Shown: positions 8,066-16,498 of the stretch, in pieces
How the letters are laid out: the number at the start of each line of letters is the position of its first letter
How positions within the stretch are numbered: position 1 is the first letter of the stretch
DNA from: Loktanella atrilutea
GTDB lineage: Bacteria > Pseudomonadota > Alphaproteobacteria > Rhodobacterales > Rhodobacteraceae
Direction of reading: 5' to 3'
Length of the DNA stretch: 64,000 bases
NCBI RefSeq assembly: GCF_900128995.1
Contig: NZ_FQUE01000002.1
Location: 124,001-188,000, forward strand
Notes under the pieces: model-generated
Database searches by the model: none
Told to the model about the DNA's origin: nothing
What the model saw: only the letters and a program-made list of their open reading frames with translations
Position numbers and translations under genes: made by a program

Positions 8066-8704
8066 TCATCCCCGGTCCTCCGGCAGACCGGCCGCCAGCG
8101 CGTTCACCGCCGCCGCCGCCAGTGCCGATCCGCCGCGCCGCCCGCGCAGGGCGATGAAGTCGCAGCCGCGCGGATTGGCGGCCAGTTCGGCCTTCGATTC
8201 CGCCGCCCCGACAAAGCCCACCGGAAAGCCCAGAATCACCGCCGGTTTCGGCGCGCCCGCGTCCAGCAGTTCGAGCAGATGGAACAGCGCCGTCGGCGCA
8301 TTGCCGATCGCGACGACGGCCCCTTTCAGGTGCGGCGCCCAGAACTCCACCGCCGCGGCGGATCGCGTATTGCCGATCTCCTGCGCGCGGTCGGGCACGC
8401 GCGCGTCGTTCAGCGTCACGATGACCTCGTTTCCCGCGGGCAGGTGACGCCGGATGATCCCCGCCGCCACCATTTCACAGTCGCAAAGCACCGGAGCGCC
8501 CGCCGCCAGCGCGGCGTGGCCCGCCGTCGCGGCCGCGGGCGAAAACACCAGCCGATCCGCGATCTCGACCATGCCGCAGGCGTGGATCAGCCGTGTCATC
8601 ACCGGATGCATCGCCACCGGAAAGCGGTCCAGCCGCGCCTCGGCCCGCACGGTGGCGAAGCTCTGCGCGTAGATCGCGGCGGGGTCTTTCTCGTAGGGCC
8701 TCAT
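8066..8704 (-). CDS. cobH: Precorrin-8X methylmutase CobH
   Basis: A 212-residue CobH/CbiC enzyme that moves the methyl group from C-11 to C-12 to give hydrogenobyrinate. The segment TRLIHACGM holds the catalytic histidine (H41). VLCDCEMVAAGI, NAPTALFHLLELL and GFPVGFVGAAESK are typical of the family. ATG at 8704 follows GAAGGA. It is co-directional with the chelatase-like gene upstream (66-nt gap with an inverted module A repeat) and with cobL downstream (64-nt gap with a module B hairpin). Confidence 0.96.
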   Translation of the reverse strand: MRPYEKDPAAIYAQSFATVRAEARLDRFPVAMHPVMTRLIHACGMVEIADRLVFSPAAATAGHAALAAGAPVLCDCEMVAAGIIRRHLPAGNEVIVTLNDARVPDRAQEIGNTRSAAAVEFWAPHLKGAVVAIGNAPTALFHLLELLDAGAPKPAVILGFPVGFVGAAESKAELAANPRGCDFIALRGRRGGSALAAAAVNALAAGLPEDRG

Positions 8705-8732
8705 GGGCGGGTCCTTCGCGGGTGGAGGGGTC

Positions 8733-8770
8733 GGACCCTCCGGGGGGAGTATTTGTCAAAAAAGCGAGGA
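8733..8770. repeat. Module A repeat (inverted) after the CbiX-like gene
   Basis: Reads GGACCCTCCGGGGGGAGT, then ATTTGTCAAAAAAGCGAGGA, and is directly followed by the TCA (TGA on the reverse strand) that ends the CbiX-like gene. It is the reverse complement of the copies at 6757 and 60181. The T-rich strand follows the stop codon, so it may act in termination or RNA processing. Confidence 0.7.
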
Positions 8771-10039
8771 TCAGACCTTGCGGGTCTTGCGCGCGCTTTC
8801 GGGGCCGAGGGGGTGATGGGCGTGGGGATAGACCGGGTGGGCGTGGTCGTGGTGATGAGCGTGACCGTGGTCGTGATGATGGTGATCGTGCCCGTGATCG
8901 TGATCGTGCCCGTGTCCGTGGTCGTGGTCATGGCTGTGCGGCAGGCCGTGGGCGTGGGCATGGGCGTGATGCGCCTCCAGCCGGCAGAGACCTGTGCAGA
9001 AGCTGTCGCACAGCGTGCAGTCCGCGACGTTGGACCCCGGGGCGTTGGCGCCCTGCCCCTCGACGTGGTGATGGTGGCTTTCCTGCACCGCGCCGACCTC
9101 GGCCTCGAACCCCAGGACCTGCGTGCGGTACTTGCACATCACGCACAGCGACGGCGGGCTGTTGCCGAAGGCCGGGTGATTGCGGTCGGCGGCGTCGACC
9201 TCTCGCGTCCTGCCGTCGGCCAGCGCCAGCACCTGATCGCGGTAGGCGCAGAGGCCGCAGTTCGGCGGCGGATGGCTGCCTGCCTGTTCGGTTACCCGTT
9301 CGGCGAAGGTTTCCAGCACCTTCGGATGATCGCCGAGGTAGCCGGCCTTGACGAACTGGATGTCCGGATGTTCGGCGGCCACGCGGTCGGTGAAGCCGTA
9401 GATCCGGTCGATCAGGATGCCCGAGAACAGGAAATAGGGGAACACGATGACCCGCTTGTAGGGCAGGCGCACGACATGGCTCAGGCAGGGTTCGACCAGC
9501 GGGAAGGTCACGCCGGAATAGCCGACCTCGTGCCAGCCGAAGCCCATGCCCTCGGCGATCATCCGCGCGACCTTGGCCACATTGCCGTTGGCGTCGGGGT
9601 CCGACGCGCCGCGGCCGATGACGACGAGACAGGTCTCGGTCAGCGGCAGCGCGCCATGCTTGATGTTCGCGCGGTCCACCGCCTCCCTCACGCGGGCGGC
9701 GGCGGCGGCGATCATCTTGGGATCGACCCCCAGCTCGCGGCCGTAACTGATCGCGATGCCGTGCTGGGCCGCATAGGTGTTCAGCACCGTGGGGATGTCG
9801 TTCTTGGCGTGCATCGCGGCGAACAGCATCCCCGGCACCGCAAGGATCCGGTCGCAGCCCGCGTTGCGCAGCCGGTCGAGGCCGTCGCGGATCACCGGGT
9901 TCGCGAATTCGAGATAGCCGTAGTCCACCAGCCAGTCGTCCGGCAGCCAGGCCGGCAGCTTTTCCGCCAGCGTCGCGAATTCGTCGACCGCCGACTGGCT
10001 GCGCGACCCGTGGCCGCAGATCATCACACCGGTCTTCAC
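8771..10039 (-). CDS. cbiX: CbiX-like sirohydrochlorin cobaltochelatase with Cys- and His-rich tail
   Basis: A 422-residue protein. The first about 270 residues match two CbiX chelatase repeats: VMICGHGSRSQSA carries the metal-site His (about H10), while the second repeat reads VVIGRGASDP, with Arg in place of that His. The tail has three CxxC motifs (NCGLC, CVMC, CTLC) plus FCTGLC, which suggests an Fe-S cluster or metal site, then a long His/Asp-rich end. CbiX inserts cobalt early, but the window also has CobN for late insertion, so it may instead store or deliver cobalt. GTG at 10039 overlaps the preceding stop as GTGA. Confidence 0.88.
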   Translation of the reverse strand: MKTGVMICGHGSRSQSAVDEFATLAEKLPAWLPDDWLVDYGYLEFANPVIRDGLDRLRNAGCDRILAVPGMLFAAMHAKNDIPTVLNTYAAQHGIAISYGRELGVDPKMIAAAAARVREAVDRANIKHGALPLTETCLVVIGRGASDPDANGNVAKVARMIAEGMGFGWHEVGYSGVTFPLVEPCLSHVVRLPYKRVIVFPYFLFSGILIDRIYGFTDRVAAEHPDIQFVKAGYLGDHPKVLETFAERVTEQAGSHPPPNCGLCAYRDQVLALADGRTREVDAADRNHPAFGNSPPSLCVMCKYRTQVLGFEAEVGAVQESHHHHVEGQGANAPGSNVADCTLCDSFCTGLCRLEAHHAHAHAHGLPHSHDHDHGHGHDHDHGHDHHHHDHGHAHHHDHAHPVYPHAHHPLGPESARKTRKV

Positions 10040-10239
10040 GCGGGCTGTTCCTCGGCCTTGGGTTCGGCCTTCTTCTTCTCGCGCCGGCCCTTCAGCGCGC
10101 CCAGCGCGATGGCGATCCCGGCGGCCCCCAGCGCGATTCCCGCGACCCAGTGGTTGTGCCCCGCCGCATCGACCAGATGGCCGGGATGGGCGGCCGCACC
10201 GCTGGCGGTCAGGATCAGGGCAAGGGTCAGCAGGCGCAT
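10036..10239 (-). CDS. Small membrane protein, DUF6732-like
   Basis: A 67-residue protein with a signal-like N-terminus (MRLLTLALILTASGAAA), then HPGHLVDAAGHNHW, a single hydrophobic span (VAGIALGAAGIAIALGAL) and a Lys/Glu-rich cytoplasmic tail. The four histidines just after the leader look suited to periplasmic metal binding. I match it to DUF6732 from memory, with moderate confidence. It is translationally coupled (GTGA) to the CbiX-like chelatase, so a role in cobalt entry or sensing is plausible but unproven. It is first in the leftward cobalamin operon. Confidence 0.75.
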   Translation of the reverse strand: MRLLTLALILTASGAAAHPGHLVDAAGHNHWVAGIALGAAGIAIALGALKGRREKKKAEPKAEEQPA

Positions 10240-10519
10240 GGCAGTCTCCGGGCATGTCTTTGGGGCCGCAGAGCTGGCATCTGACGATGTGGCGTCCCGG
10301 TCCCCGTCAGGGTCGACCACTCTGCCACCAACCGCTCTGGCCCCGTTTCGGGCGTCGTCGGGTCCGGGTATAGGGGCAGGCCCTGCCGGGGGCAAACGGT
10401 TAAGCGGCGCCCCCGCCCGGTTTTGCGACATGACGCGCACAGCACCTGCGCGCACGCTGCGGTTGGTCAGCGCCGGACCGGGCCCTACGTCAGGACCCAC
10501 ACGGAACAGGAGACGCGAC
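10240..10519. other. Divergent intergenic region, 280 nt
   Basis: This gap separates the leftward cobalamin operon from the rightward glutathionyl-hydroquinone reductase gene and must hold promoters for both. I see no clear -35/-10 pairs. The reverse strand has GCCCGGAGACTGCC just before the operon start codon, which resembles a B12 box, but the other conserved parts of a cobalamin riboswitch are absent. Confidence 0.4.
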
Positions 10520-11506
10520 ATGGGCCTGCTGGTCGACGGACAATGGCAAGACAAGTGGTACGACACTGACGAGAACGGCGGAAAGTTCGAGCGGGACGAG
10601 GCGAGCTTTCGCAACTGGATCACCGCCGACGGCAGCGCAGGGCCATCGGGCGACGCAGGCTTCAAGGCCGAAAGCGGGCGTTACCACATGTATGTGAGCC
10701 TCGCCTGCCCCTGGGCGCACCGGGCGCTGGCCTTTCGCAAGCTGAAGGGGCTGACCGACCACATCACCGTCAGCGTCGTCCACCCCGAGATGCTGTCCGA
10801 AGGCTGGACCCTGTCGGACGCCTATCCGGGCGCTACCGGCGACGATCTCTTCGGTCTGGATTACCTGCGGCAGGTCTATCTGAAGGACACGCCGGACATG
10901 ACCGGCCACGTCACCGTCCCGCTGCTTTGGGACAAGGCACAGGGCCGCATCGTGTCGAACGAATCCTCTGAAATCATCCGGATGTTCAATTCCGCCTTCG
11001 ACGGCATCACCGGCAACACCGACGACTACTGGCCCGAAGACCTGCGCGACGCCATCGCGCCGGTGAACGACCGGGTCTACGACACCGTGAACAACGGGGT
11101 CTACAAGGCGGGGTTCGCCACCTCTCAACAGGCCTACGATGACGCCGTCCATCCGCTTTTCGACAGCCTCGACTGGCTGGAAGGGATCCTGCAGGCCAAC
11201 CGCTACCTGATGGGCGACCGCATCACAGAGGCCGACTGGCGGCTCTGGACCACGCTGATGCGGTTCGACAACGTCTATCACACGCATTTCAAGTGCAACC
11301 GGGCGTTCATCCGCGATTACCCCGCGCTCTGGGGCTTCACGCGAGAGCTATATCAGTGGGACACCCCCGACGGGCCGATGGCCGACACCGTGAACATGGA
11401 TCACATCGTGCGCCACTACCACTACAGCCACGAGACGGTGAACCCGCACCGGATCATTCCGATCAATCCCTGGCCGGACTTCTCGTTACCGCACGGGCGT
11501 GGTTGA
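10520..11506 (+). CDS. yqjG: Glutathionyl-hydroquinone reductase (YqjG/ECM4 family)
   Basis: A 328-residue Xi-class glutathione transferase that reduces glutathionyl-hydroquinones to hydroquinones. The thioredoxin-like domain has the catalytic CPWAHR motif; SNESSEIIRMFN is the glutathione-binding segment, followed by an all-helical C-terminal domain with ITEADWRLWTTLMRFD. AGGAGACGCGAC precedes ATG at 10520. Its last 21 nt overlap the end of the convergent receiver gene. It has no link to the neighbouring cobalamin genes that I can see. Confidence 0.93.
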   Translation: MGLLVDGQWQDKWYDTDENGGKFERDEASFRNWITADGSAGPSGDAGFKAESGRYHMYVSLACPWAHRALAFRKLKGLTDHITVSVVHPEMLSEGWTLSDAYPGATGDDLFGLDYLRQVYLKDTPDMTGHVTVPLLWDKAQGRIVSNESSEIIRMFNSAFDGITGNTDDYWPEDLRDAIAPVNDRVYDTVNNGVYKAGFATSQQAYDDAVHPLFDSLDWLEGILQANRYLMGDRITEADWRLWTTLMRFDNVYHTHFKCNRAFIRDYPALWGFTRELYQWDTPDGPMADTVNMDHIVRHYHYSHETVNPHRIIPINPWPDFSLPHGRG

Positions 11507-11902
11507 CCGGGCCCCGTAATGCGACACGATCGCCGCCAGTTCCTCTGGCGGCGTCCCGCGCTCCAGCATCAGCCGCGCCGTGGCGCAATGGTTGAAGATC
11601 GAACCGTCCGAGAAGAAGCTGTCGTCCGTGACGCAGATCACGCTGGCCCCCGGCTGGCGAAAGGCGGCGATGTCGGCTACGATCAGGGCATTGCCGTCCG
11701 ACAGCACCATGTCGAGGATGATGGCATGGAAATCCCGCCGCCGCAGGGCCTTCAGCGCCGCATCCGCGGTTGCCGCCAGCGTGACGGCAAGCCCCTGCCC
11801 CTCCAGGTGCCGCGCCCAGTCCGCGCCCAACGCGGCGTCGCTTTGCACGATCAGCACCCGAAGCGCCGCCGGGCCGGTGGGGATGTCGATGAAAGAGGTC
11901 AT
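11486..11902 (-). CDS. Single-domain response regulator receiver
   Basis: A 138-residue stand-alone receiver domain with no output domain. RVLIVQSD is the first strand with only one acidic residue (D22) where most receivers have two. The likely phosphoacceptor is D64 in IILDMVLSDG. VICVTDDS supplies the conserved Thr, but I do not see the usual Lys in its expected place. It may compete for phosphate or act by binding a partner. ATG at 11902 is chosen; GTG at 11929 is also possible and neither has a strong ribosome site. No kinase gene is adjacent; the nearest in this window is near 40 kb. Confidence 0.8.
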   Translation of the reverse strand: MTSFIDIPTGPAALRVLIVQSDAALGADWARHLEGQGLAVTLAATADAALKALRRRDFHAIILDMVLSDGNALIVADIAAFRQPGASVICVTDDSFFSDGSIFNHCATARLMLERGTPPEELAAIVSHYGARSTTPVR

Positions 11903-12049
11903 GGGGCGAAAGTTAGGCCCATTTGTCACAAGTCAAAAGGTTAATTTCGACCGGCGGCGACCGAAGCGCACGGCATGCCCCGCGGCGGCTTGTGTCGCGC
12001 CACGAAATCCGCTTGAAACGGGGGCGGACCGGCAGAAAGGCGCCCAGCG

Positions 12050-12460
12050 ATGACGACATGGATCACCATCTGCGACACCTGCAAGCGTGACGGCTGGGAC
12101 CAGACCGGCGCCACCGCGACCGACGGCGAAACCCTCGCCGCCCTCGTAGAGTCCGCTGCCGCGGACGTCCCCGGCCTGCGCACCAGACGCACCGCCTGCC
12201 TGATGGGTTGCAAGACAGGCTGCAACGTGGCCGTGCAGGCCCGCGGCAAGCTGTCCTACACCCTCGGCAACTTCGCGCCAGAGGCGGAGGCCGCGGCAGG
12301 CATCGTGACCTACGCCGCCCTGCACGCGGACTCCGCCACGGGACAGGTGCCCTACCGGTCATGGCCGCAGGCGATCAAGGGACATTTCGTGACCCGGCAC
12401 CCGCCCCTGCCGGACGACGACGGTCCCGCCGGCGACGGCACCGCCATGACCGCCGCATGA
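12050..12460 (+). CDS. DUF1636 putative metal-binding protein
   Basis: A 136-residue DUF1636 (COG5469-type) protein. Cysteines occur as ICDTCKRDG near the start and CLMGCKTGCNVAV in the middle, a pattern like thioredoxin-type ferredoxins and consistent with an Fe-S or metal site. DUF1636 genes are often found in cobalamin clusters. Here it overlaps cobC by ATGA, so it is probably co-translated with it. Its role is unknown; metal supply or redox support for corrin synthesis is an inference from context. Confidence 0.85.
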   Translation: MTTWITICDTCKRDGWDQTGATATDGETLAALVESAAADVPGLRTRRTACLMGCKTGCNVAVQARGKLSYTLGNFAPEAEAAAGIVTYAALHADSATGQVPYRSWPQAIKGHFVTRHPPLPDDDGPAGDGTAMTAA

Positions 12461-13392
12461 CACAGACCCGCGATCATGGCGGTGGCCTCGACGCGGCCAT
12501 CGCGACATGGGGGGGCGCCAGGGCCGACTGGATCGACCTGTCAACCGGCATCAACCCCGTGCCCTATCCGATGCCGACCCTGCCGGCGTCCGCATGGACC
12601 GCCCTGCCCGACCGCGACGCCATGACGACGCTGATCCAGCGCGCCCGTGCCTTCTGGAACGTGCCGGCCGCCGCCGCCGTGCTGGCCGTGCCCGGCGCCT
12701 CTGCCGCCATCGCGCAACTGCCGCGGCTGCAGGCCCCCCGCCGCGTCGCGATCCCCGGCCCCACCTACAACGAACACGGCGCCGCCTTCCGCGCCGCCGG
12801 CTGGACACTGGACGACGACGCCCGCGACGCGCTGGTCGCCGTCCATCCCAACAATCCCGACGGCACGATGTGGGACGCGCAGGCCCTCGCCGCGCCCTTC
12901 ACCATCATCGACGAAAGCTTCTGCGACGTGGTCCCCGCCGCCTCGCTGATCCGGCTCGCCGCCCGCCCCGGCACCGTGGTGCTGAAAAGCTTCGGCAAGT
13001 TCTGGGGGCTGGCAGGCGTCCGGCTCGGCTTCGCCATCGGCGACCCCGCGATCATCGCCGACCTGGCAGAGGCACTGGGCCCCTGGCCCGTCTCCGGCCC
13101 CGCCCTCGCCATCGGGGCAGAGGCGTTGGCCGATCCCCTCTGGGCGGACGAAACCTGCGACCGCCTCGCCGCCGACGCCCGGCGCCTCGACGCGCTGCTG
13201 ACCGGCAAGGGCGCGCTGGTGAAGGGCGGCACCACCCTCTTCCGCCTCTACCAGGTAGAGGACGCGGCCGCCGCACAGGCCCACCTCGCCCGCCACCGGA
13301 TCTGGAGCAGGACCTTCCCCTACGCCGATGACTGGCTCCGCCTCGGCCTGCCGCCCCCCGACCGCTGGTCCCAGGTCGAGGCCGCGTTTTGA
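12457..13392 (+). CDS. cobC: L-threonine-O-3-phosphate decarboxylase CobC
   Basis: A 311-residue class I/II PLP aminotransferase-fold enzyme that makes (R)-1-amino-2-propanol phosphate for the nucleotide loop of cobalamin. DLSTGINPVPYP is a signature of CobC/CobD decarboxylases; VHPNNPDGTMW binds substrate and PLP, DESFCDV holds the PLP-contacting Asp, and K181 in FGKFWGLAGVRLGF is the PLP lysine. ATG at 12457 overlaps the DUF1636 stop (ATGA), and its own stop overlaps the next start. Confidence 0.93.
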   Translation: MTQTRDHGGGLDAAIATWGGARADWIDLSTGINPVPYPMPTLPASAWTALPDRDAMTTLIQRARAFWNVPAAAAVLAVPGASAAIAQLPRLQAPRRVAIPGPTYNEHGAAFRAAGWTLDDDARDALVAVHPNNPDGTMWDAQALAAPFTIIDESFCDVVPAASLIRLAARPGTVVLKSFGKFWGLAGVRLGFAIGDPAIIADLAEALGPWPVSGPALAIGAEALADPLWADETCDRLAADARRLDALLTGKGALVKGGTTLFRLYQVEDAAAAQAHLARHRIWSRTFPYADDWLRLGLPPPDRWSQVEAAF

Positions 13393-14288
13393 CGCTGATC
13401 CTGGGTCTCCTGCTGGATGCCCTGATGGGAGAACCGCGCTGGCTCTGGTCCCGCCTGCCCCACCCCGCCGTGCTGATGGGGGCCTGCGTCCGCTTCATCG
13501 ACACCCGCACCAACCACGGCCGCAACCGCCGCGCCAAGGGCACCGTCGCCTTCGCCCTCCTGTGCCTCGCCTTCATCGCCCTCGGGCTCGTCCTGGCCGC
13601 GATCCCGGGCCGCGTCGTCGATGTCGTCGTGCTGGCCGTCCTTCTGGCCCAGCGCAGCCTCGTCGACCACGTCCGCCTTGTCGCCACCGCCCTGCGCCAG
13701 TCGCTGCCCGCCGGGCGCACCGCTGTCGCCCAGATCGTCGGGCGGGAAACGAAAACCCTCGACGCCCCCGCCATCAGCCGCGCCGCCATCGAAAGCGCGG
13801 CCGAGAACCTTTCCGACGGTGTCATCGCCCCCGCCCTCTGGTTCGCCATCGGCGGCCTGCCCGGCCTGCTGCTTTACAAGATCACCAACACCGCCGATTC
13901 GATGATCGGCTACCGCACGCCGCAATACGCCGAATTCGGCTGGGCCGCCGCCCGCTTCGACGACCTGCTGAACCTGATCCCCGCCCGGCTGACCGCCCTG
14001 CTGATCTGGCTCACCGCCCCGCGCCGCGCCGCCCTGCCCGCGATCCTGGCAGAGGCGCCGCGCCACCGCTCGCCCAATGCCGGCTGGCCCGAGGCCGCGA
14101 TGGCGCAGGTGCTGGGCATCGCCCTTTCGGGTCCGCGCACCTACGACGGACAGCGCCGCGACTACCCCTTCGTCAACGCGGCCGGCCGCCACGCCATCGG
14201 TCCCGCCGACATCGACAACGCCTGCGCCGTGCTCTGGCGCACATGGGCCCTTGCGCTTCTCGGCGCCCTGCTCCTCTCGCTGTTCTAA
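13389..14288 (+). CDS. cobD: Adenosylcobinamide-phosphate synthase CobD/CbiB
   Basis: A 299-residue integral membrane enzyme that attaches aminopropanol phosphate to adenosylcobyric acid. It has several hydrophobic spans, plus GEPRWLWSRLPHPAVLMG near the start and RAAIESAAENLSDGVIAPALW and DSMIGYRTPQYAEFGWAAARFDD motifs typical of CbiB. The start is TTG at 13389, overlapping the cobC stop as TTGA, so it depends on translational coupling. It forms a three-gene operon with DUF1636 and cobC. Confidence 0.94.
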   Translation: MTLILGLLLDALMGEPRWLWSRLPHPAVLMGACVRFIDTRTNHGRNRRAKGTVAFALLCLAFIALGLVLAAIPGRVVDVVVLAVLLAQRSLVDHVRLVATALRQSLPAGRTAVAQIVGRETKTLDAPAISRAAIESAAENLSDGVIAPALWFAIGGLPGLLLYKITNTADSMIGYRTPQYAEFGWAAARFDDLLNLIPARLTALLIWLTAPRRAALPAILAEAPRHRSPNAGWPEAAMAQVLGIALSGPRTYDGQRRDYPFVNAAGRHAIGPADIDNACAVLWRTWALALLGALLLSLF

Positions 14289-14336
14289 TCCGGCGCCGGG
14301 TCTGGCAAGGTCGGCGCAACCGAAAGGACCTGTCCC

Positions 14337-15491
14337 ATGCGCCTCGCAGCCCTCCTCGCCGCCCTTGCCACCCCCCTCGCCGCGCAGGACTGCGGCGCGC
14401 CGATCCCCGACTTCAAGGCGGGCCTAAGGGCCGAGGCGCTGTCCATGGGCATCCCCGCCGCCAGCGCCGACGCGATCCTGGCGGAGGCCCGCATCGACCC
14501 CGCCGTGCTGGCCGCCGATCAGGCGCAGGGCGTGTTCCAACTCGACTTCATCACCTTTTCCCGCCGCCTGATCAGCACCACGCGGATCGAGAACGGCCGC
14601 GCCATGGCCGACCGCCACGCCGCGACCTTCGATCGGATCGCAAGCGCATACGGCATCCCCCGCGGCGTCCTTCTCGCCTTCTGGGCGTTCGAGACCGACT
14701 ACGGCGCGATACAGGGCGATTTCAACACCCGCAACGCGCTCTTCACCCTGGCCCACGACTGCCGCAGGCCCGCGCTCTTCCGCCCCGAGCTCCTCGCCGC
14801 CATGCAGCTCCATGCCCGCGGCGACTTCGACACCGACACCACCGGCGCCTGGGCCGGAGAGATCGGTCAGGTCCAGATGCTGCCGCGCGACATCATGGCC
14901 CACGGCACCGATGGCGCCGGCGACGGCCACGTCGACCTCAAGTCCTCGGCCCCCGACGCTCTGATGTCCGGCGCGGCCCTTCTGGCCTCCCTCGGCTGGC
15001 GCCCGGGTGAGCCGGCCCTGCAAGAGATCACCGTGCCCGCCGACCTCGACTGGTCCCGTACCGGCCTGAACCATCCCGCCAGCGCCGCCGACTGGGCCGC
15101 CCGCGGCGTCACCGCCCGCGACGGCGACCTTGCGGACCTCGACGGCGCCGTCGTCCTGCCGATGGGCCGCCACGGTCCGGCCTTCATGGCCTACCCGAAC
15201 TTCTCGGTCTATTTCGAATGGAACCAGTCCTTCACCTACGTCCTCACCGCCGCCTATTTCGCCACGCGCCTCGACGGCGCGCCGATCTACGTCGCGGGCA
15301 ATCCCGATCCCGGCCTCACCGGCGTGCAGATGATCGCCCTGCAGGACAAGCTCGCCGCCTTGGGTCACGACACCGGCGGCAGCGACGGCATCCTCGGCGA
15401 AAAGACGCGCGAGGCGGTCCAGATCGAGCAGGCGCGCCTCGGCCTGCCCCCCGACGCCTGGCCCACCGCCGACCTGCTGTCGCGTCTCTGA
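14337..15491 (+). CDS. Lytic murein transglycosylase, MltB type with peptidoglycan-binding domain
   Basis: A 384-residue periplasmic enzyme that cuts peptidoglycan glycan strands to anhydro-sugar ends. It has a short signal peptide (MRLAALLAALATPLAAQ), an SLT_2 domain with catalytic Glu in FWAFETDYG and the GEIGQVQMLPRDIM motif, and a C-terminal PG_binding_1 domain (QDKLAALGHDTGGSDGILG, TREAVQIEQ). AAAGGA precedes ATG at 14337. It stands alone; the next gene converges. Confidence 0.92.
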   Translation: MRLAALLAALATPLAAQDCGAPIPDFKAGLRAEALSMGIPAASADAILAEARIDPAVLAADQAQGVFQLDFITFSRRLISTTRIENGRAMADRHAATFDRIASAYGIPRGVLLAFWAFETDYGAIQGDFNTRNALFTLAHDCRRPALFRPELLAAMQLHARGDFDTDTTGAWAGEIGQVQMLPRDIMAHGTDGAGDGHVDLKSSAPDALMSGAALLASLGWRPGEPALQEITVPADLDWSRTGLNHPASAADWAARGVTARDGDLADLDGAVVLPMGRHGPAFMAYPNFSVYFEWNQSFTYVLTAAYFATRLDGAPIYVAGNPDPGLTGVQMIALQDKLAALGHDTGGSDGILGEKTREAVQIEQARLGLPPDAWPTADLLSRL

Positions 15492-15643
15492 CAAGGCGCC
15501 GTCGCCGCCACCGCCCCGCATTCGCCTGCCCAACCGGACGCCCGCCAAAGGCATCCGGCATCCGCCGTCGATCCGACGGCCGCATCGCAGCACCCGAACA
15601 CCACCTGATGTCCAGCGCCACCGCGCCACGGACGCACCGGCAG

Positions 15644-15701
15644 GGGACGGCGGGCGGGGCGCCTTGGCCGCGGGACGCGGACAACAGCGCCGCACGGCGT
15701 C
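15644..15701. repeat. 55-nt hairpin repeat, copy 2
   Basis: Begins GGGACGGCGGGCGGGGCGCC and ends CGCACGGCGTC. The inner stem is TTG + CCGCG / CGCGG + CAA with loop GGA. It ends 3 nt before the stop codon of the leftward GntR gene. The preceding 150 nt (15492-15643), after the transglycosylase gene, hold nothing I can assign. Confidence 0.8.
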
Positions 15702-15704
15702 GCC

Positions 15705-16415
15705 TCAGCCTTCCGGCCGCAGCGCCTCGCGCAGGCTGACGTCGCGGCCCTCCGGCGGGGTCAGGTCCAGACCGTCGTGCAGGTCGGCCAGATGCCGGTC
15801 CATCACCTCGCGCGCCAGCGGCCCGTCGCCGGCGGCGATGGCATCCAGCAGCGCGTGGTGGGCGCCGGTCTCGCACAGGCTGCTCTGCCGCCGCCAGTAT
15901 AACGCGATGATAAGGCTGGACCGGTCGACCAGCGACCGGACCATCTCGGCGATGGTGATCTGGTCCGCGATCCGCGCGATCTCCACATGGAACAGCCCCG
16001 ACAGCGCCAGCGCCCGCCCCCGGTCGCCGCCGGCCACGGCCGCATGCTCGTCGGCCATGTGTTGCTGCAGCAGCGCAAGGTCCTGCGATGTCGCCCTGCG
16101 GGCCGCGGCCTCGGTCACATGCGGCTCGATCAGCCGCCGCGCCTCGAAGACCTCGCGTGCCTCCCGCGGTGACGGGCTGGCGATCACCGCCCCCCGGTTG
16201 CGCCGGATCTCGACCAGCCGCTGGTGCGCCAGCGTCTGCAGGGCGCTGCGCACGATGGTCCGCGACACGCCGTAGATCTCCGCTAGATCGTCCTCGCCCA
16301 GCTTCAGCCCGGGGGACAGACGGTGCGACAGGATCGCCGCCGCAAGGTCCTGCGCGACATCTGCCGCGGTCGCGCTGCGGTCCGAAGGGAATGGGACGGG
16401 GGCCGGAGATGTCAT
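15705..16415 (-). CDS. GntR-family regulator with FCD ligand domain
   Basis: A 236-residue transcription factor. The N-terminal winged helix (LGEDDLAEIYGVSRTIVRSALQTLAHQRLVEIRRNRGAVI is the region at about residues 39-78) binds DNA. The C-terminal FCD domain (ARRLIEPHVTEAA, then FHVEIARIA, HHALLDAIAAGD and VMDRHL) normally binds a metal-assisted small organic acid. It is divergent from the ABC importer operon, and a perfect palindrome in the shared 236-nt gap is its likely operator. ATG at 16415 is chosen to match the family N-terminus. Confidence 0.92.
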   Translation of the reverse strand: MTSPAPVPFPSDRSATAADVAQDLAAAILSHRLSPGLKLGEDDLAEIYGVSRTIVRSALQTLAHQRLVEIRRNRGAVIASPSPREAREVFEARRLIEPHVTEAAARRATSQDLALLQQHMADEHAAVAGGDRGRALALSGLFHVEIARIADQITIAEMVRSLVDRSSLIIALYWRRQSSLCETGAHHALLDAIAAGDGPLAREVMDRHLADLHDGLDLTPPEGRDVSLREALRPEG

Positions 16416-16498
16416 GCCCTCGTGATGCCGAATCTGCCGCCGCCCCGCAACCCTTCCCGCGGGTCCTCGCTCCCTTCTGCATCCAAGATGGCGCATCG

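Noticed and set aside
8821-8960. Repeated GTGGTCGTGATG-like sequence as a tandem repeat
   Set aside because: It is the coding sequence of the His/Asp-rich tail of the CbiX-like protein, so codon repetition explains it.
10290-10400. tRNA-like sequence GGTGGCAGAGTGGTCGA on the reverse strand
   Set aside because: It resembles a D-arm, but no T-arm (GGTTCGA) or matching acceptor stem follows at the right spacing.
10240-10440. Possible second cobalamin riboswitch before the leftward cobalamin operon
   Set aside because: GCCCGGAGACTGCC looks like a B12 box but lacks one base, and I cannot find the other conserved parts (AAxxGGGAA, CCGCxACTGT, GCCACTG, GGGAAG) seen in the clear riboswitch at 25700.
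13328-15010. A 560-codon frame overlapping cobD and the transglycosylase gene
   Set aside because: The Arg/Pro-rich translation is a frame shadow; both real genes have clear family motifs.
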